The translations under genes and the position numbers were made by a program. 64,000 nucleotides of DNA. Origin: Gluconacetobacter sacchari. Its GTDB lineage: Bacteria; Pseudomonadota; Alphaproteobacteria; Acetobacterales; Acetobacteraceae. The stretch is from positions 1-64,000 of the forward strand of contig NZ_JABEQJ010000007.1 of NCBI RefSeq assembly GCF_014174255.1, in the 5' to 3' direction. Shown here piece after piece: positions 1-8,915 of this stretch (position 1 is its first letter; every line of letters starts with the position of its first letter). The notes beneath the pieces were generated by a model. It was not told where the DNA came from, did no database searches, and was given only the letters and a program-made list of their open reading frames with translations.

Positions 1-113
1 GACCGCCCGCATCTCAGGCCAAACCGCCCTCAGTGCAATCCGAAGTCTCGTCGATGGAACGTTCGTCGTCGCCTGATCAGCACCAAAAAAGCCAGCCCCG
101 TGAGCAGTTACGT
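1..113 (+). mobile_element. Possible end of an insertion sequence
   Basis: An open plus-strand frame enters from the left edge and stops with TGA at 74-76; its last residues are SLVDGTFVVA. About 37 bases later, read on the minus strand, a sequence starts GTAACTGCTCACGGGG, and the neighbouring MFS gene loses its expected C-terminus at exactly this place. This fits the 3' tail of a transposase plus a terminal repeat, and a GTAA end recalls IS66-type elements. The family is not identified and no second end is in the window, so this is inference. Confidence 0.3.
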
Positions 114-1270
114 ACCCAGGACCGCACGACCGGGACGCCGCCCGACAGCCAGCCGATCAGGAACGGCAGCAGCGTTCCGAACAGGACGACACCGCAGGCA
201 TAGCCGATCGCCAGGCCCCGGCCCCTCTGCGCGGCGGGAAACACCAGACCCATCTGCCCGTCGAGTGGGGCGAAATAGGATAGTCCCAGCAGGTTCAGGC
301 CGAGCGGCAGGACCAGCACCAGTCCGGGATGGCGCCCGACCGCGCAGGCCGCGCACAGCGAAAGGACAGCCACGAGCCCGCATCCGGCCAGGGAGGGCAC
401 GATGCGGCCGGTGCGGTCGAACCTGTTGGCCAGGCGCCAGCGCAGCGGGGTGAACGCCAGTTGCCCCACCACGCTGATCACGGAGGCATAGAGGGGGATG
501 TCGGCGGGGACATGCAGTTCGGACTGGGCGTAGGCCAGCATGGCCAGGCCGAAATAGGTGATCCCGGCGCCCAGCGCGACCATGCTGCCGACCGTGACGA
601 CGCGCAGGCAGAAACGCGCATCGGCCGGCGGAGCCGGCATGCCGCGCGCAGCCGGCCCGCGCGGGGGAGTGGGCTCGGCGCCCATTCTGGCGAGCAGCGC
701 GAGGATGCCCAGCAGCGTGCCGATTCCGAACGCGATGCGGAAGCCCGTTTCATCGGACGCGCCGGCGGGCAGGACCTGCCGGAGGCCGAACGTGACGGCC
801 AGCGCGCCGAGGGAGGCCAGGATCTGTCCGATGGCCTGCCAGCTTGCGGCGCGCGTGGCGTGGGCGGGGCGGCTTTCGATGAGGAACGCGGTCGCGCTGC
901 CGAACTCGCCGCCCATCGAGAGGCCCTGGCAGAAGCGGGCCAGCATGATGACGGCCGGCGCCAGCAGGCCGATCCGCGCGTAGCCGGGGACCGTGGCCAG
1001 GACGAAGGTGGCCGTGGTCATGATGACGATCGAAACCCGCAGGCTGCGCAGGCGCCCCTTTCGGTCGGCGTATCCTCCGAGGATCCATGCACCGACAGGG
1101 CGCGCGCAGCATGTCAGGCCGAAGGCGGCCAGCGCGGCCGTGGTCTGGGAGAAGCGGACGCCTGGCGGAAAGAACGTGCTGCCGATTTCGCGCGCGAAAT
1201 GCGCGTACATAATGAAATCGAAATATTCCAGGACATTGCCGCCGATGGATGCCAGGGTGGCGCGCCTCAT
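77..1270 (-). CDS. MFS transporter, metabolite:H+ symporter type, C-terminally truncated
   Basis: Inner-membrane secondary transporter of the MHS branch of the major facilitator superfamily, which moves organic acids or osmolytes with protons; the substrate is unknown. Family marks are GGYADRKGRLRSL after TM2 and QGLSMGGEFGSATAFLIES in the TM4 region. The chosen ATG gives 397 residues and overlaps the LysR stop as ATGA, so the two are probably translated together. The family is usually 420-440 residues with twelve helices. Here the sequence runs through helix 11 (ACGVVLFGTLLPFLIGWLSG) and then ends in an unrelated tail (VVRSWVRNCSRGWLFWC), so helix 12 is missing. The break coincides with a possible IS end, and the protein may be non-functional. 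Confidence 0.8.
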   Translation of the reverse strand: MRRATLASIGGNVLEYFDFIMYAHFAREIGSTFFPPGVRFSQTTAALAAFGLTCCARPVGAWILGGYADRKGRLRSLRVSIVIMTTATFVLATVPGYARIGLLAPAVIMLARFCQGLSMGGEFGSATAFLIESRPAHATRAASWQAIGQILASLGALAVTFGLRQVLPAGASDETGFRIAFGIGTLLGILALLARMGAEPTPPRGPAARGMPAPPADARFCLRVVTVGSMVALGAGITYFGLAMLAYAQSELHVPADIPLYASVISVVGQLAFTPLRWRLANRFDRTGRIVPSLAGCGLVAVLSLCAACAVGRHPGLVLVLPLGLNLLGLSYFAPLDGQMGLVFPAAQRGRGLAIGYACGVVLFGTLLPFLIGWLSGGVPVVRSWVRNCSRGWLFWC

Positions 1271-2193
1271 GCCAGCAGCTCCGTCTGCGCGCCGAGCGTG
1301 CGCAGGGCGAAACGGATGAACGACCGCAGCGCGGGCGCGTGATGCCGCTCGCGGTGATAGAGCAGATAGATCGGGCGCGACGGCAGCGTGGCGGTGGGCA
1401 GGACGGCGCGCAGGCGGCCGGTTTCGAGATCCGGGCCGACGAGGGTCGCGGGCAGCATGGCGATTCCGGCCCCTTCCAGCGCCGCGCGCCGGAGCGCCTG
1501 GGTTGAATTTGCCAGCGCGCGGCGGCGCATTTCCACGCATACCGGCCCGCGCGGCCCCTCGAAACGCCATTCCCGCCGCGCCCAGTGCCAGGGAGAACGT
1601 GCCGTGTAGGCGAAACACAGCCCGTCATGCGAGGCCAGTTGGCCGATGGTGCGGGGCTCTCCACGCCGGGCCAGGTAGGCGGGCGCGGCGCAGAGCACCA
1701 TGCGGTTGTCCGTCAGGCGCCGGGAGACGAGGTTCGACGGCTCGGGCTCTCCCAGGCGGATGGCGAGGTCGAATTTCTCCTCGACCAGATCGACGCTGCG
1801 CTCGGACAGGATCAGTTCCACCTCGACCTCCGGATGGGCGATCAGGAAGGCCGCGACGCAGGACGTGACGTTTTCGGACCCGTAGGTGACGGGAGCGGTG
1901 ATGCGCAGCGTGCCGCTGGGGATGGACTGGAGCGACTGGGCCATCTGCTCGGTCTCGGACACCAGCGCGAGGATGTGCAGGCATTTTTCGTAGTAGGCGG
2001 CCCCGAACGGGGTGAGGCTCTGCCGCCGGGTCGTCCGGCGCAGGAGACTGGCGCCCAGATGCTCCTCCAACTGGCGGACGTGATTGCCCACCATGGTCGT
2101 GGAGATGCCGCTGCGCTCGGCCGCCGCGGTCATGCTGCCCGTCTCGACCACCGCCACGAACACCGACATCGTCTGGAAAAAATTCATTTTCAA
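1267..2193 (-). CDS. LysR-family transcriptional regulator
   Basis: DNA-binding activator or repressor of 308 residues. A winged helix-turn-helix lies at about residues 3-62 (FVAVVETGSMTAAAERSGIS, then VGNHVRQLEEHLG), followed by a type 2 periplasmic-binding-like effector domain (about 90-300). It belongs to the subgroup beginning MxFFQTMSVFVAVVETGS. ATG codons at 2193 and 2187 are both possible. It overlaps the MFS carrier downstream and is divergent from the gamma-glutamyltransferase operon, so it may regulate either or both. The shared 110-bp gap contains the palindrome TTGCGCAA at 2245-2252. The effector cannot be told from sequence. Confidence 0.88.
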   Translation of the reverse strand: MKMNFFQTMSVFVAVVETGSMTAAAERSGISTTMVGNHVRQLEEHLGASLLRRTTRRQSLTPFGAAYYEKCLHILALVSETEQMAQSLQSIPSGTLRITAPVTYGSENVTSCVAAFLIAHPEVEVELILSERSVDLVEEKFDLAIRLGEPEPSNLVSRRLTDNRMVLCAAPAYLARRGEPRTIGQLASHDGLCFAYTARSPWHWARREWRFEGPRGPVCVEMRRRALANSTQALRRAALEGAGIAMLPATLVGPDLETGRLRAVLPTATLPSRPIYLLYHRERHHAPALRSFIRFALRTLGAQTELLA

Positions 2194-2303
2194 TCAGAGC
2201 TTCATAATCCTGCAATCGCAGAGGAGTTTATCTGGTCGATAAGATTGCGCAACATTCCTTTCAAGCATCGTTCCGCCCTTTTTGATGGAGCCTTCCATTT
2301 CTG

Positions 2304-4043
2304 ATGATCACCGCAGCTTCCGCCGCACGCCGTAGACGTTGCCTGCCTCTTGCCACGCTCATGACCTGCATCCTCGCGACGGGCTGCACGCTCGCCGATC
2401 GTCCGGCCGCCCCGCAGGCGCCGCCGGTCCATGCCACGCGGACCATGGCCGCCACGGCGAACCCCCGGGCGTCGCAGGCGGCGCTGACGATCCTGCGGCA
2501 GGGGGGCTCGGCCGTCGACGCGGCGATCGCGGCCCAGATGATGCTGGGCGTCGTCGAGCCGCAGGCCTCGGGCCTGGGCGGGGGCTCGGCCCTGCTGGTG
2601 TGGGACGGGGAGCATTCCCGCCTGCATTTCTATGACGGGCTGGCACTGGCCCCCGCCGATGTGCCGGCCGATTACGCCCATGATGCCGCCGGGCATGCCT
2701 GGCCGAAGGAGACGGTCCAGCGCAGCGGGCGCGTGGTGGGCGTGCCGGGCACGCTGCGCACCATGGCGCTGCTGCATCGCCGCTATGGCAGGTTGCCGTG
2801 GGACCGGCTGTTCCAGGATGCCATCGGCGCCGCGCGGGATGGTTTCGCGTTGTCGCCCTACCTGCATCTCGTGCTGACCGAACGGCCGGAACTGGCGAGG
2901 CTGCCGCAGTTCGCCGCCTATTTCGACGCGGCGGGCAAGCCGCTGGCGGTGGGAACGATGCTGAAGGACCCGGCCCTGGCCGCCACGCTCGCGCTGATCG
3001 CGCGGGAGGGGGATGCGCCGCTGTATGACGGCATCCTGGGCGAGCATCTGCGCCGGGCCGTGGACACCGGCCCGCTGCCGGGCCGTATCAGCCGGGCGGA
3101 CCTGTCGCGCTACCGCGTGCGCGAGCGGACGCCGCTGTGCATCACCGCGTTCGGCCGCCGGATCTGCTCGGCCGCGCCGCCCGTCGCCGGGGGGCTGTCG
3201 GTGCTCCAGCAACTGGCGATCCTCGATCGGGTCGGCATCGCGCGCTATCAGCCGGGCAGCGTCCAGGCCGCGCATTTCCTGCTGGAGGCGTCGCGACTGG
3301 CGGAGGCGGACCGGCGGCGTTACGCGGCCGACCCCGATTTCGTGCCCGTGCCGACCGACGTCCTGCTGGACCCTGCCTATCTGGATGCGCGGGCGCGGCT
3401 GATCGCGCCGGACCACGCCGCGGCGACGGTGCGGCCCGGCACGATCGACGGCCGGCAGGCGATGCGCCCGGCATCGGACCCGATGGCCCTGCCCGCGACC
3501 AGCCACATCGCGATCCGCGACGCGGCGGGCAACGCCGTGTCGTTCACCACCACGATCAATCTCAATTTCGGCAGCGACCTGGTTTCGGACGGGATGGTGC
3601 TGAACAACGCCATCACCAATTTCGCCACCCGGCCGCGGATCGACGGCCAGGTGCCCGCCAATGCCGCATCTCCCGGCAAGCGGCCGACCACCACCATGTC
3701 GCCGACCATCGTGTTCGGCCCCGACGGGCAGCCGGAAATCATCATCGGTGCCGGAGGGGGGGCGCGCATCATCGATTCCGTGGTGCAGACGCTGGTGGGC
3801 CGCCTTGCCTGGGGCATGAGCATCCGCGATGCGATCGACCAGCCGCGCATCGGCGCGCAGAACCACGCCGAGGAGCTGGAGCGCGGGTCGGCGGCCGAGA
3901 GGCTGGCCCCCATGCTGGAAGCCATGGGGCACAAGCCGAAGATCGACATCATGAACGCGGCCGTCCAGGCCGTGGTCGTGACGCCGCGCGGCCTGGAAGG
4001 GTGGGCGGACCCGCACAGGGACGGTGTCGCGATGGGGGACTAG
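2304..4043 (+). CDS. ggt: Gamma-glutamyltransferase, lipoprotein form
   Basis: Hydrolyses or transfers the gamma-glutamyl group of glutathione and related compounds outside the cytoplasm. The N-terminus is a lipoprotein signal with lipobox ATGC and lipidated Cys28, so the enzyme is probably anchored to a membrane facing the periplasm. Members are made as a precursor that cuts itself before a threonine; here that is Thr399 (ATSHIAI), which starts the small subunit. Other family marks are GGSAVDAAIAAQMMLGVVEP, GLGGGSALL and GKRPTTTMSPTIV with IGAGGG. Full length (579 residues). First gene of a three-gene set, 47 bp before a TonB-dependent receptor, which suggests scavenging of a gamma-glutamyl compound. 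Confidence 0.9.
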   Translation: MITAASAARRRRCLPLATLMTCILATGCTLADRPAAPQAPPVHATRTMAATANPRASQAALTILRQGGSAVDAAIAAQMMLGVVEPQASGLGGGSALLVWDGEHSRLHFYDGLALAPADVPADYAHDAAGHAWPKETVQRSGRVVGVPGTLRTMALLHRRYGRLPWDRLFQDAIGAARDGFALSPYLHLVLTERPELARLPQFAAYFDAAGKPLAVGTMLKDPALAATLALIAREGDAPLYDGILGEHLRRAVDTGPLPGRISRADLSRYRVRERTPLCITAFGRRICSAAPPVAGGLSVLQQLAILDRVGIARYQPGSVQAAHFLLEASRLAEADRRRYAADPDFVPVPTDVLLDPAYLDARARLIAPDHAAATVRPGTIDGRQAMRPASDPMALPATSHIAIRDAAGNAVSFTTTINLNFGSDLVSDGMVLNNAITNFATRPRIDGQVPANAASPGKRPTTTMSPTIVFGPDGQPEIIIGAGGGARIIDSVVQTLVGRLAWGMSIRDAIDQPRIGAQNHAEELERGSAAERLAPMLEAMGHKPKIDIMNAAVQAVVVTPRGLEGWADPHRDGVAMGD

Positions 4044-4090
4044 GACAGAGGATTTTTCAGGTTCGCGGAACAATCAGGGATTTGGACACC

Positions 4091-6979
4091 ATGCGCATGC
4101 GCTCGGCACGCTTTCTTCTGCTTTCATTTTCGGCGCTTGGGGGATTCGTGCCCCTGACGCTTTCGGCCCAGACACCAGCCCGGACGCCAGACCGGACCGC
4201 CCCCGCCGCCCGGGACCAGGGCGACCGCGCCCCCGCGCGCAAAATCGTGCGACAGGCAACGGCGACGCCGCGCGTGCTGCCCGGGATCAACGCCGCCGAG
4301 GCGCGCCCGGAGACGGTGCAGGTGACCGGCTCGTTTCTCGGCACGTCGAACAACGCGAACGCGAACCCGGTGCAGATCATTACCGCGCGGCAGATCCAGC
4401 AGACATCGGCCACGACGCTGGGCGACTATCTCCAGCGCCTGCCCTCGATCGGCTCGGCCGGCACCAGCAACGCGGAACCGGCGGCAGGGGCCGCCTGCAC
4501 CGACCTGCGCAATCTCGGCGGCAACCGGGTGCTGGTGCTGATCGACGGCAAGCGCACCGCGATCAACGGCAATAACGACTGCGTCGACCTGAATACCATT
4601 CCGGTCCAGCAGATCGCGAGCGTCGAGATCCTGAAGGATGGCGGATCCGAACTGTACGGCGCCGATGCCGTTTCGGGCGTCGTCAACATCAAGCTGCGCC
4701 ATGATTTGGGCGATGGCGGCCTGACCGCGCGCGGCGGCATCACCCCGTATGGCGACCGGCGGACGGGCGTGATCTCGGGTTACAAGGGATTCAATTTCGA
4801 CCATGGTCGCGGCAACGTCACGGTCTTTGGCCAGTACGACACGCAGGGCATGGTCTATGAGCCCACGCGCGCCTGGGCCGCCGACCCGCAGGTGACCAAT
4901 GCCCCTGCCGGGATCGCGCGCTTCGGCTCGTCGATCCTGCCCGAGACCCGCGTGACCGGCGGCGGGCTGAGCCTCGTCTCGAACAATGACGGCACGTTCC
5001 ACAAGCGGACGGCCGCGGATACCTACAATTTCGCGCAGGACAAGAGCCTGCTGGGGTATCTCCAGAATTCGTCGCTGTCGGGCGATGCCCATTATGACGT
5101 CAGCCCGCATCTCACGCTTTATTCCAACGTGCGCTACAGCCATCGCACCGCCTCGATCCTGAACGCGGCGGAGCCGGTGGAGGGCAGCATCGCGCCGTCC
5201 ACCCTGCCGGAAAGCCTGATCCTGCCGGCGGGCAGCCCCTATAACAGTTTCGGCCGCGACGTGTACCTGACCAGGCGCATGAACGAGTTCGGCCCGCGCG
5301 CCGACAATAACGCGAGCGATACCTATACCGTCATGGGCGGCGCGAAGGGCGAGATCGTCGCCGGATGGCAATACGATGCCTCGATGACCTATGGCTGGAA
5401 CCAGGATACGGACTCGATCCAGAATATCGGCAATTACCTGCATATCACGCAGGAACTCGGGATCCGTCAGCTCGACCCGTCCAGTGCGTCCAGCAAGGTG
5501 GTCTATGACCCGACGGTGTGTACCGGCCAGCCCGGATGCGTCTTGCAGAACCCGTTCATGCCGTGGTCGCAGCAGGCCGCGAATTATGCGAAATTCACCG
5601 AGAACAATCATTCCTCCTACCAGTTGCGCGACTTCAACCTGCGGCTCCACAACGACCATGTGGCGCATATGCCCTATCGCGACGGGGGGACGCTGGGGAT
5701 CGCGCTGGGCATGGAGCATCGCAGCGAGCAACTGAGCTACAGCCCGGACCCGATCCTGGCGTCGGGGGATTCGGCCGATAGCGGCTCGGCCTATACCGGC
5801 GGTGGGTTCAACGTGACGGAAGTCTATGGAGAGGCGAAACTCCAGCTTCTGCACAACGCCTTTCTGGCCCGGGACCTGACGGTCGATGCCCAGGGCCGCT
5901 GGTCGGACTACAACACGTTCGGCTCTACCCGGAACTGGAAGAGCAGCATCAACTGGGCGCCGGTGAGCGATATCCGCTTCCGCGCCACGCTGGGGACCTC
6001 GTATCGCCAGCCCAACGTGTACGAACTCTATGGCGGGCAGAGCTTCGGCTATGTGGCCGGCAACGATCCTTGCAGCCAGGTGTCGTCCTATGGCGCCTCG
6101 GCCGCCGCCGTGCAGGCCCGTTGCCTCTCGGAAGGGGTCGATCCGAAAACATTCGTCAGTACCAATGGCGGTTACGTGCCGACCATCAGCGGCGGCAATA
6201 CGCATCTGCGCCCCGAAACCGGAAAGACCTATACCGTCGGCGCCGTGGTCACGCCGCACTGGGTACCCGGCCTTTCGGCCTCGGTGGAATACTGGCACTA
6301 CACCATCAAGAACACGATCTCCTCGATCGGGTCGCAATATATCCTCGATCAATGCTATACCGGGGCGGGTTCCGCGTATTGCGGGTCCATCGCGCCGCGC
6401 TCGGCGTCGGGGCAACTGACGTCGGTCTATGCCCTGGACGAGAATCTGGGCGGCCTGCGGACCAGCGGCATCGATTTCGACCTCGACTACCGGCTGCGGC
6501 TGTCGTGGCGGGATACGCTGTCGCTTTCGAACAATTTCCAGCAACTGGTGAGCTATCTCGAACAATATGTGCCGGGGGGAGCCTGGTACAACTATGCGGG
6601 CAGGCTGTTCTACCAGGGCGGAATCGGCATGAACGCGGGCGGCCAGCCGCGCGTGCGCGATTATGCCACCGTGACCTGGCGGCATGATGCCTTCAGCCTG
6701 ACCTATATGATGACCTATACCGGCGGCATGGTCTGGAACAACGGCACCCGGGACCTTACACGCGCGACCGCCGGCCAGTACCAGACTCCGGGGATCTTCA
6801 TGCATGACATCACGCTGGGCTATCGCCTGAAACGCTGGAACTTCGAAGCGGGTATCAGCAATCTCCTGGATAAGAAGCCGCCCTTCGTGTTCGATTCCAT
6901 CTCGAACACCAATCGCGCGGTCTATGGCGCGCTGGAAGTCGGACGCTACATGTTCCTACAGGCGGGAGTGAATTTCTGA
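4091..6979 (+). CDS. TonB-dependent outer-membrane receptor
   Basis: Outer-membrane gated channel of 962 residues that would import a bulky substrate using TonB energy. A Sec signal peptide occupies about residues 1-26 (cleavage near LSA/QT). After a Pro/Ala/Arg-rich linker comes the plug domain with VQVTGSFLG, RVLVLIDGKRT and SVEILKDGGSELYGADAVSG, then a long beta-barrel ending in an aromatic residue (AGVNF). ATGs at 4091 and 4097 are both possible; the first was taken. The type resembles receptors for peptides, siderophores or vitamin-like compounds. The ligand is unknown. The neighbours (GGT upstream, a lipase-like lipoprotein overlapping downstream as TGATG) suggest that a compound is processed at the surface and then taken up. 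Confidence 0.9.
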   Translation: MRMRSARFLLLSFSALGGFVPLTLSAQTPARTPDRTAPAARDQGDRAPARKIVRQATATPRVLPGINAAEARPETVQVTGSFLGTSNNANANPVQIITARQIQQTSATTLGDYLQRLPSIGSAGTSNAEPAAGAACTDLRNLGGNRVLVLIDGKRTAINGNNDCVDLNTIPVQQIASVEILKDGGSELYGADAVSGVVNIKLRHDLGDGGLTARGGITPYGDRRTGVISGYKGFNFDHGRGNVTVFGQYDTQGMVYEPTRAWAADPQVTNAPAGIARFGSSILPETRVTGGGLSLVSNNDGTFHKRTAADTYNFAQDKSLLGYLQNSSLSGDAHYDVSPHLTLYSNVRYSHRTASILNAAEPVEGSIAPSTLPESLILPAGSPYNSFGRDVYLTRRMNEFGPRADNNASDTYTVMGGAKGEIVAGWQYDASMTYGWNQDTDSIQNIGNYLHITQELGIRQLDPSSASSKVVYDPTVCTGQPGCVLQNPFMPWSQQAANYAKFTENNHSSYQLRDFNLRLHNDHVAHMPYRDGGTLGIALGMEHRSEQLSYSPDPILASGDSADSGSAYTGGGFNVTEVYGEAKLQLLHNAFLARDLTVDAQGRWSDYNTFGSTRNWKSSINWAPVSDIRFRATLGTSYRQPNVYELYGGQSFGYVAGNDPCSQVSSYGASAAAVQARCLSEGVDPKTFVSTNGGYVPTISGGNTHLRPETGKTYTVGAVVTPHWVPGLSASVEYWHYTIKNTISSIGSQYILDQCYTGAGSAYCGSIAPRSASGQLTSVYALDENLGGLRTSGIDFDLDYRLRLSWRDTLSLSNNFQQLVSYLEQYVPGGAWYNYAGRLFYQGGIGMNAGGQPRVRDYATVTWRHDAFSLTYMMTYTGGMVWNNGTRDLTRATAGQYQTPGIFMHDITLGYRLKRWNFEAGISNLLDKKPPFVFDSISNTNRAVYGALEVGRYMFLQAGVNF

Positions 6980-8286
6980 TGATCGGTCGCCGCGCGCTGC
7001 TGGCCGCCCTGGCCGCGAGTTCCGTCCTGACGGCCTGTGCCGCCACCCCTGCCCCGCCGGTGCCGAAGGCCGTGCCGCCGGCCGACCGCCCGGATGGAGA
7101 TGGCGGGGTGAGCGCCTTCTACCAGCCTCCTGCGACCGTGCCCGCGGGGCCCGGGCACATGCTCCGCACCGAAGCCATCACCGGGGCGACGCTGCCGCCG
7201 GCCGCCGGCGGTGCGGAGCGGATTCTCTATACCTCGACCAGCGGCGTCGGTGCCGGGACGCAGACCGTCGTTTCCGGACAGATCATCCTGCCCAAAGGCA
7301 TGCCGCCCGCCGGGGGATGGCCGATCGTGTCGTGGGAGCATGGGACGACCGGCGTCGCCGATGTCTGCGCGCCGTCCTGGCGCGGCTATTTCTCGCGCGA
7401 CCGGGCCTATCTGGACCGGTGGCTGAGCGCGGGATTCGCCGTGGTGGCCAGCGACTACCAGGGACTGGGCACGCCCGGGCCGCACCCCTATCTGCTCTAC
7501 CGTCCCGAGGGATACAGCGCGCTGGATGCGCTGCGGGCCGCCCTGGCCCATGATCGCGGCCTGCTGTCCAACCGGATTATCCTGGTCGGGCAGTCGCAGG
7601 GCGGGGGCGCGGCCCTGGGGGCGGCGTGGCTGGCCCCGCGCTACGCCCCGGAGCTGCATATCCTGGGCACGGTGGCCACGGGCGTGGTGACCGCGTTCGG
7701 CATCGGGCCGCACCCCGCGCATCCGCCGGTGCCGCGCAGCACCACGGAATCCGCCACCATGTCGGCATCGTTTGCCATCCTGACGACCGAGGGGAGCGAA
7801 AAGAGCCTGCATCCCGGGACGGATGTCGACGCGGACCTGACGCCGCGCGGCCGCGACCTGGCGGTGCAGGCGCGACGGTCCTGCCTGGGGGACCTGTTCA
7901 AATACACCACGCGCGAAAAGCTGGGCGAGACGGAGGCCTTCGTGGGCGGGCACGCGCGCTTCGACCCCGAGCGGATCGCGGATTTCCGTATTCCCGATGC
8001 CCATCTGACGATGCCGGTCTTTGTCGGCACCGGGATGGCCGACGGCGAGGCCGGGGTCACGCAGCAATATAACGCCGTCGCCGCCATGTGCGACGCCGGC
8101 ACCAACGTCACCTGGAAGGAATATCCGGGACTGACGCATAACGGCGCGGTCAATGTCTCGGCCGGGGAGTCCGTGCCCTTCGCCCTGGCCCTGCTGCATG
8201 GCAAGCCGGTCCGGAGCAATTGCGCGACGATCCGCCCGCTGACGGCCGTCCAGGCGCCCGCGCCCGGTATCCGCTGGAACAACTAG
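6979..8286 (+). CDS. Secretory-lipase-family alpha/beta hydrolase, lipoprotein
   Basis: Predicted ester hydrolase of 435 residues. The signal peptide ends in a lipobox with Cys20 (VLTAC), so it should be membrane-anchored outside the cytoplasm. The fold is that of the LIP family of secreted lipases: nucleophile elbow GQSQG with Ser206, acid Asp355 (GTGMADGE) and His387 (GLTHNG), with EHGTTG and SDYQGLGTPGPHPYL earlier in the chain. The start codon overlaps the stop of the TonB receptor, so it is the third gene of the operon. The natural ester is unknown; a role in trimming the receptor's ligand is inference. Confidence 0.82.
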   Translation: MIGRRALLAALAASSVLTACAATPAPPVPKAVPPADRPDGDGGVSAFYQPPATVPAGPGHMLRTEAITGATLPPAAGGAERILYTSTSGVGAGTQTVVSGQIILPKGMPPAGGWPIVSWEHGTTGVADVCAPSWRGYFSRDRAYLDRWLSAGFAVVASDYQGLGTPGPHPYLLYRPEGYSALDALRAALAHDRGLLSNRIILVGQSQGGGAALGAAWLAPRYAPELHILGTVATGVVTAFGIGPHPAHPPVPRSTTESATMSASFAILTTEGSEKSLHPGTDVDADLTPRGRDLAVQARRSCLGDLFKYTTREKLGETEAFVGGHARFDPERIADFRIPDAHLTMPVFVGTGMADGEAGVTQQYNAVAAMCDAGTNVTWKEYPGLTHNGAVNVSAGESVPFALALLHGKPVRSNCATIRPLTAVQAPAPGIRWNN

Positions 8287-8316
8287 GACCGGATGGCCCC
8301 GGGGGGACTGGGGCAC

Positions 8317-8376
8317 GGTCGAGGCGGCCAGGCGTCCTTGATCGGCCTGTGCGGCCGATGCACGTCGCGGCCGGTC
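8317..8376. repeat. Left copy of a 60-bp imperfect direct repeat (SQR 3' end)
   Basis: It matches 11491-11550 in 56 of 60 positions. The right copy is the real end of the sulfide:quinone reductase gene (TGRDVHLPHRPIRDA, stop). This copy would read TGRDVHRPHRPIKDAW with TGG in place of the stop. The pair brackets the block of about 3.1 kb with the NmrA remnant, LysR, DUF4410 and AraC genes. Confidence 0.85.
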
Positions 8377-8381
8377 GGCGT

Positions 8382-8880
8382 TCAGCTATTTGCCCACCGG
8401 GTGGCGGCGTCCCTGGCGAATGCGGCATAGGAGCGTGGGGCGCGACCGAGCAGTTTCGTCAGGTGCGCGATGTCGCCTGCCGTCGCGACCGCGCCATCAC
8501 TCTGGTAGCGGGCGAACATCAGGCGCAGATCGAGCGCGTGCCAGGCCGGCAACATGGTCTTCATGCGGTGTTCCATCACGCCGAGATCGTCGCCGCCGTA
8601 GCGAATGGCCGAATGGCGCGGCCGAGCGCCGCGCTCCAGGTAGCGGCGATGGTTTCACCGGTCAGGCCGTCCGGGCCGACCAGCGCATAGGTCTCGCGGC
8701 CGAGGGGTGCCGCGGCCTGCTCCCGGCGAACCAGTTCGATCGCGGCGGCCTCGCCGATGTCGCGGATATCGACCATCGAGACGCCTTGGCGCCGATCGGC
8801 GCGCCGTATGCGCCGAATTTCAGCAGCGGGTCTTTCTGACGCAGGTCGTTCCGTTCCAATCGAGAATAGGAGACGGCATG
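8382..8880 (-). pseudogene. Remnant of an NmrA/NAD(P)-binding oxidoreductase
   Basis: The C-terminal half of an NmrA-like or atypical short-chain dehydrogenase protein can be read only by changing frame: a segment around LRQKDPLLKFGAYGAPIGA (near 8790-8850), then VDIRDIGEAAAIELVRREQAAAPLG...TYALVGPDGLTGETIAATW (8576-8776), then MEHRMKTMLPAWHALDLRLMF...APRSYAAFARDAA (8382-8579). The N-terminal Rossmann domain with its GxxGxxG motif is absent. In intact loci such genes often lie divergent from a LysR gene, exactly as here, so the regulator has probably outlived its target. Confidence 0.75.
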
Positions 8881-8901
8881 TTCGAGACGGCGCGTCTCAA
8901 A
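8881..8901. promoter_or_regulatory. Inverted repeat upstream of lysR, possible operator
   Basis: GAGACG at 8884-8889 and CGTCTC at 8893-8898 flank a GCG centre, with outer TT and AA that also pair. It lies 18 bp before the start of the LysR gene and at the former start of the divergent NmrA-like gene, the usual place for a LysR-type site. Confidence 0.5.
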
Positions 8902-8915
8902 ATCGGAACAGTGCG

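Noticed and set aside
2202-6805. Very long minus-strand open frames (2202-4073 and 4124-6805) opposite ggt and the TonB receptor
   Set aside because: Arg/Gly/His-rich shadow translations of G+C-rich codons; the plus-strand frames have clear families.
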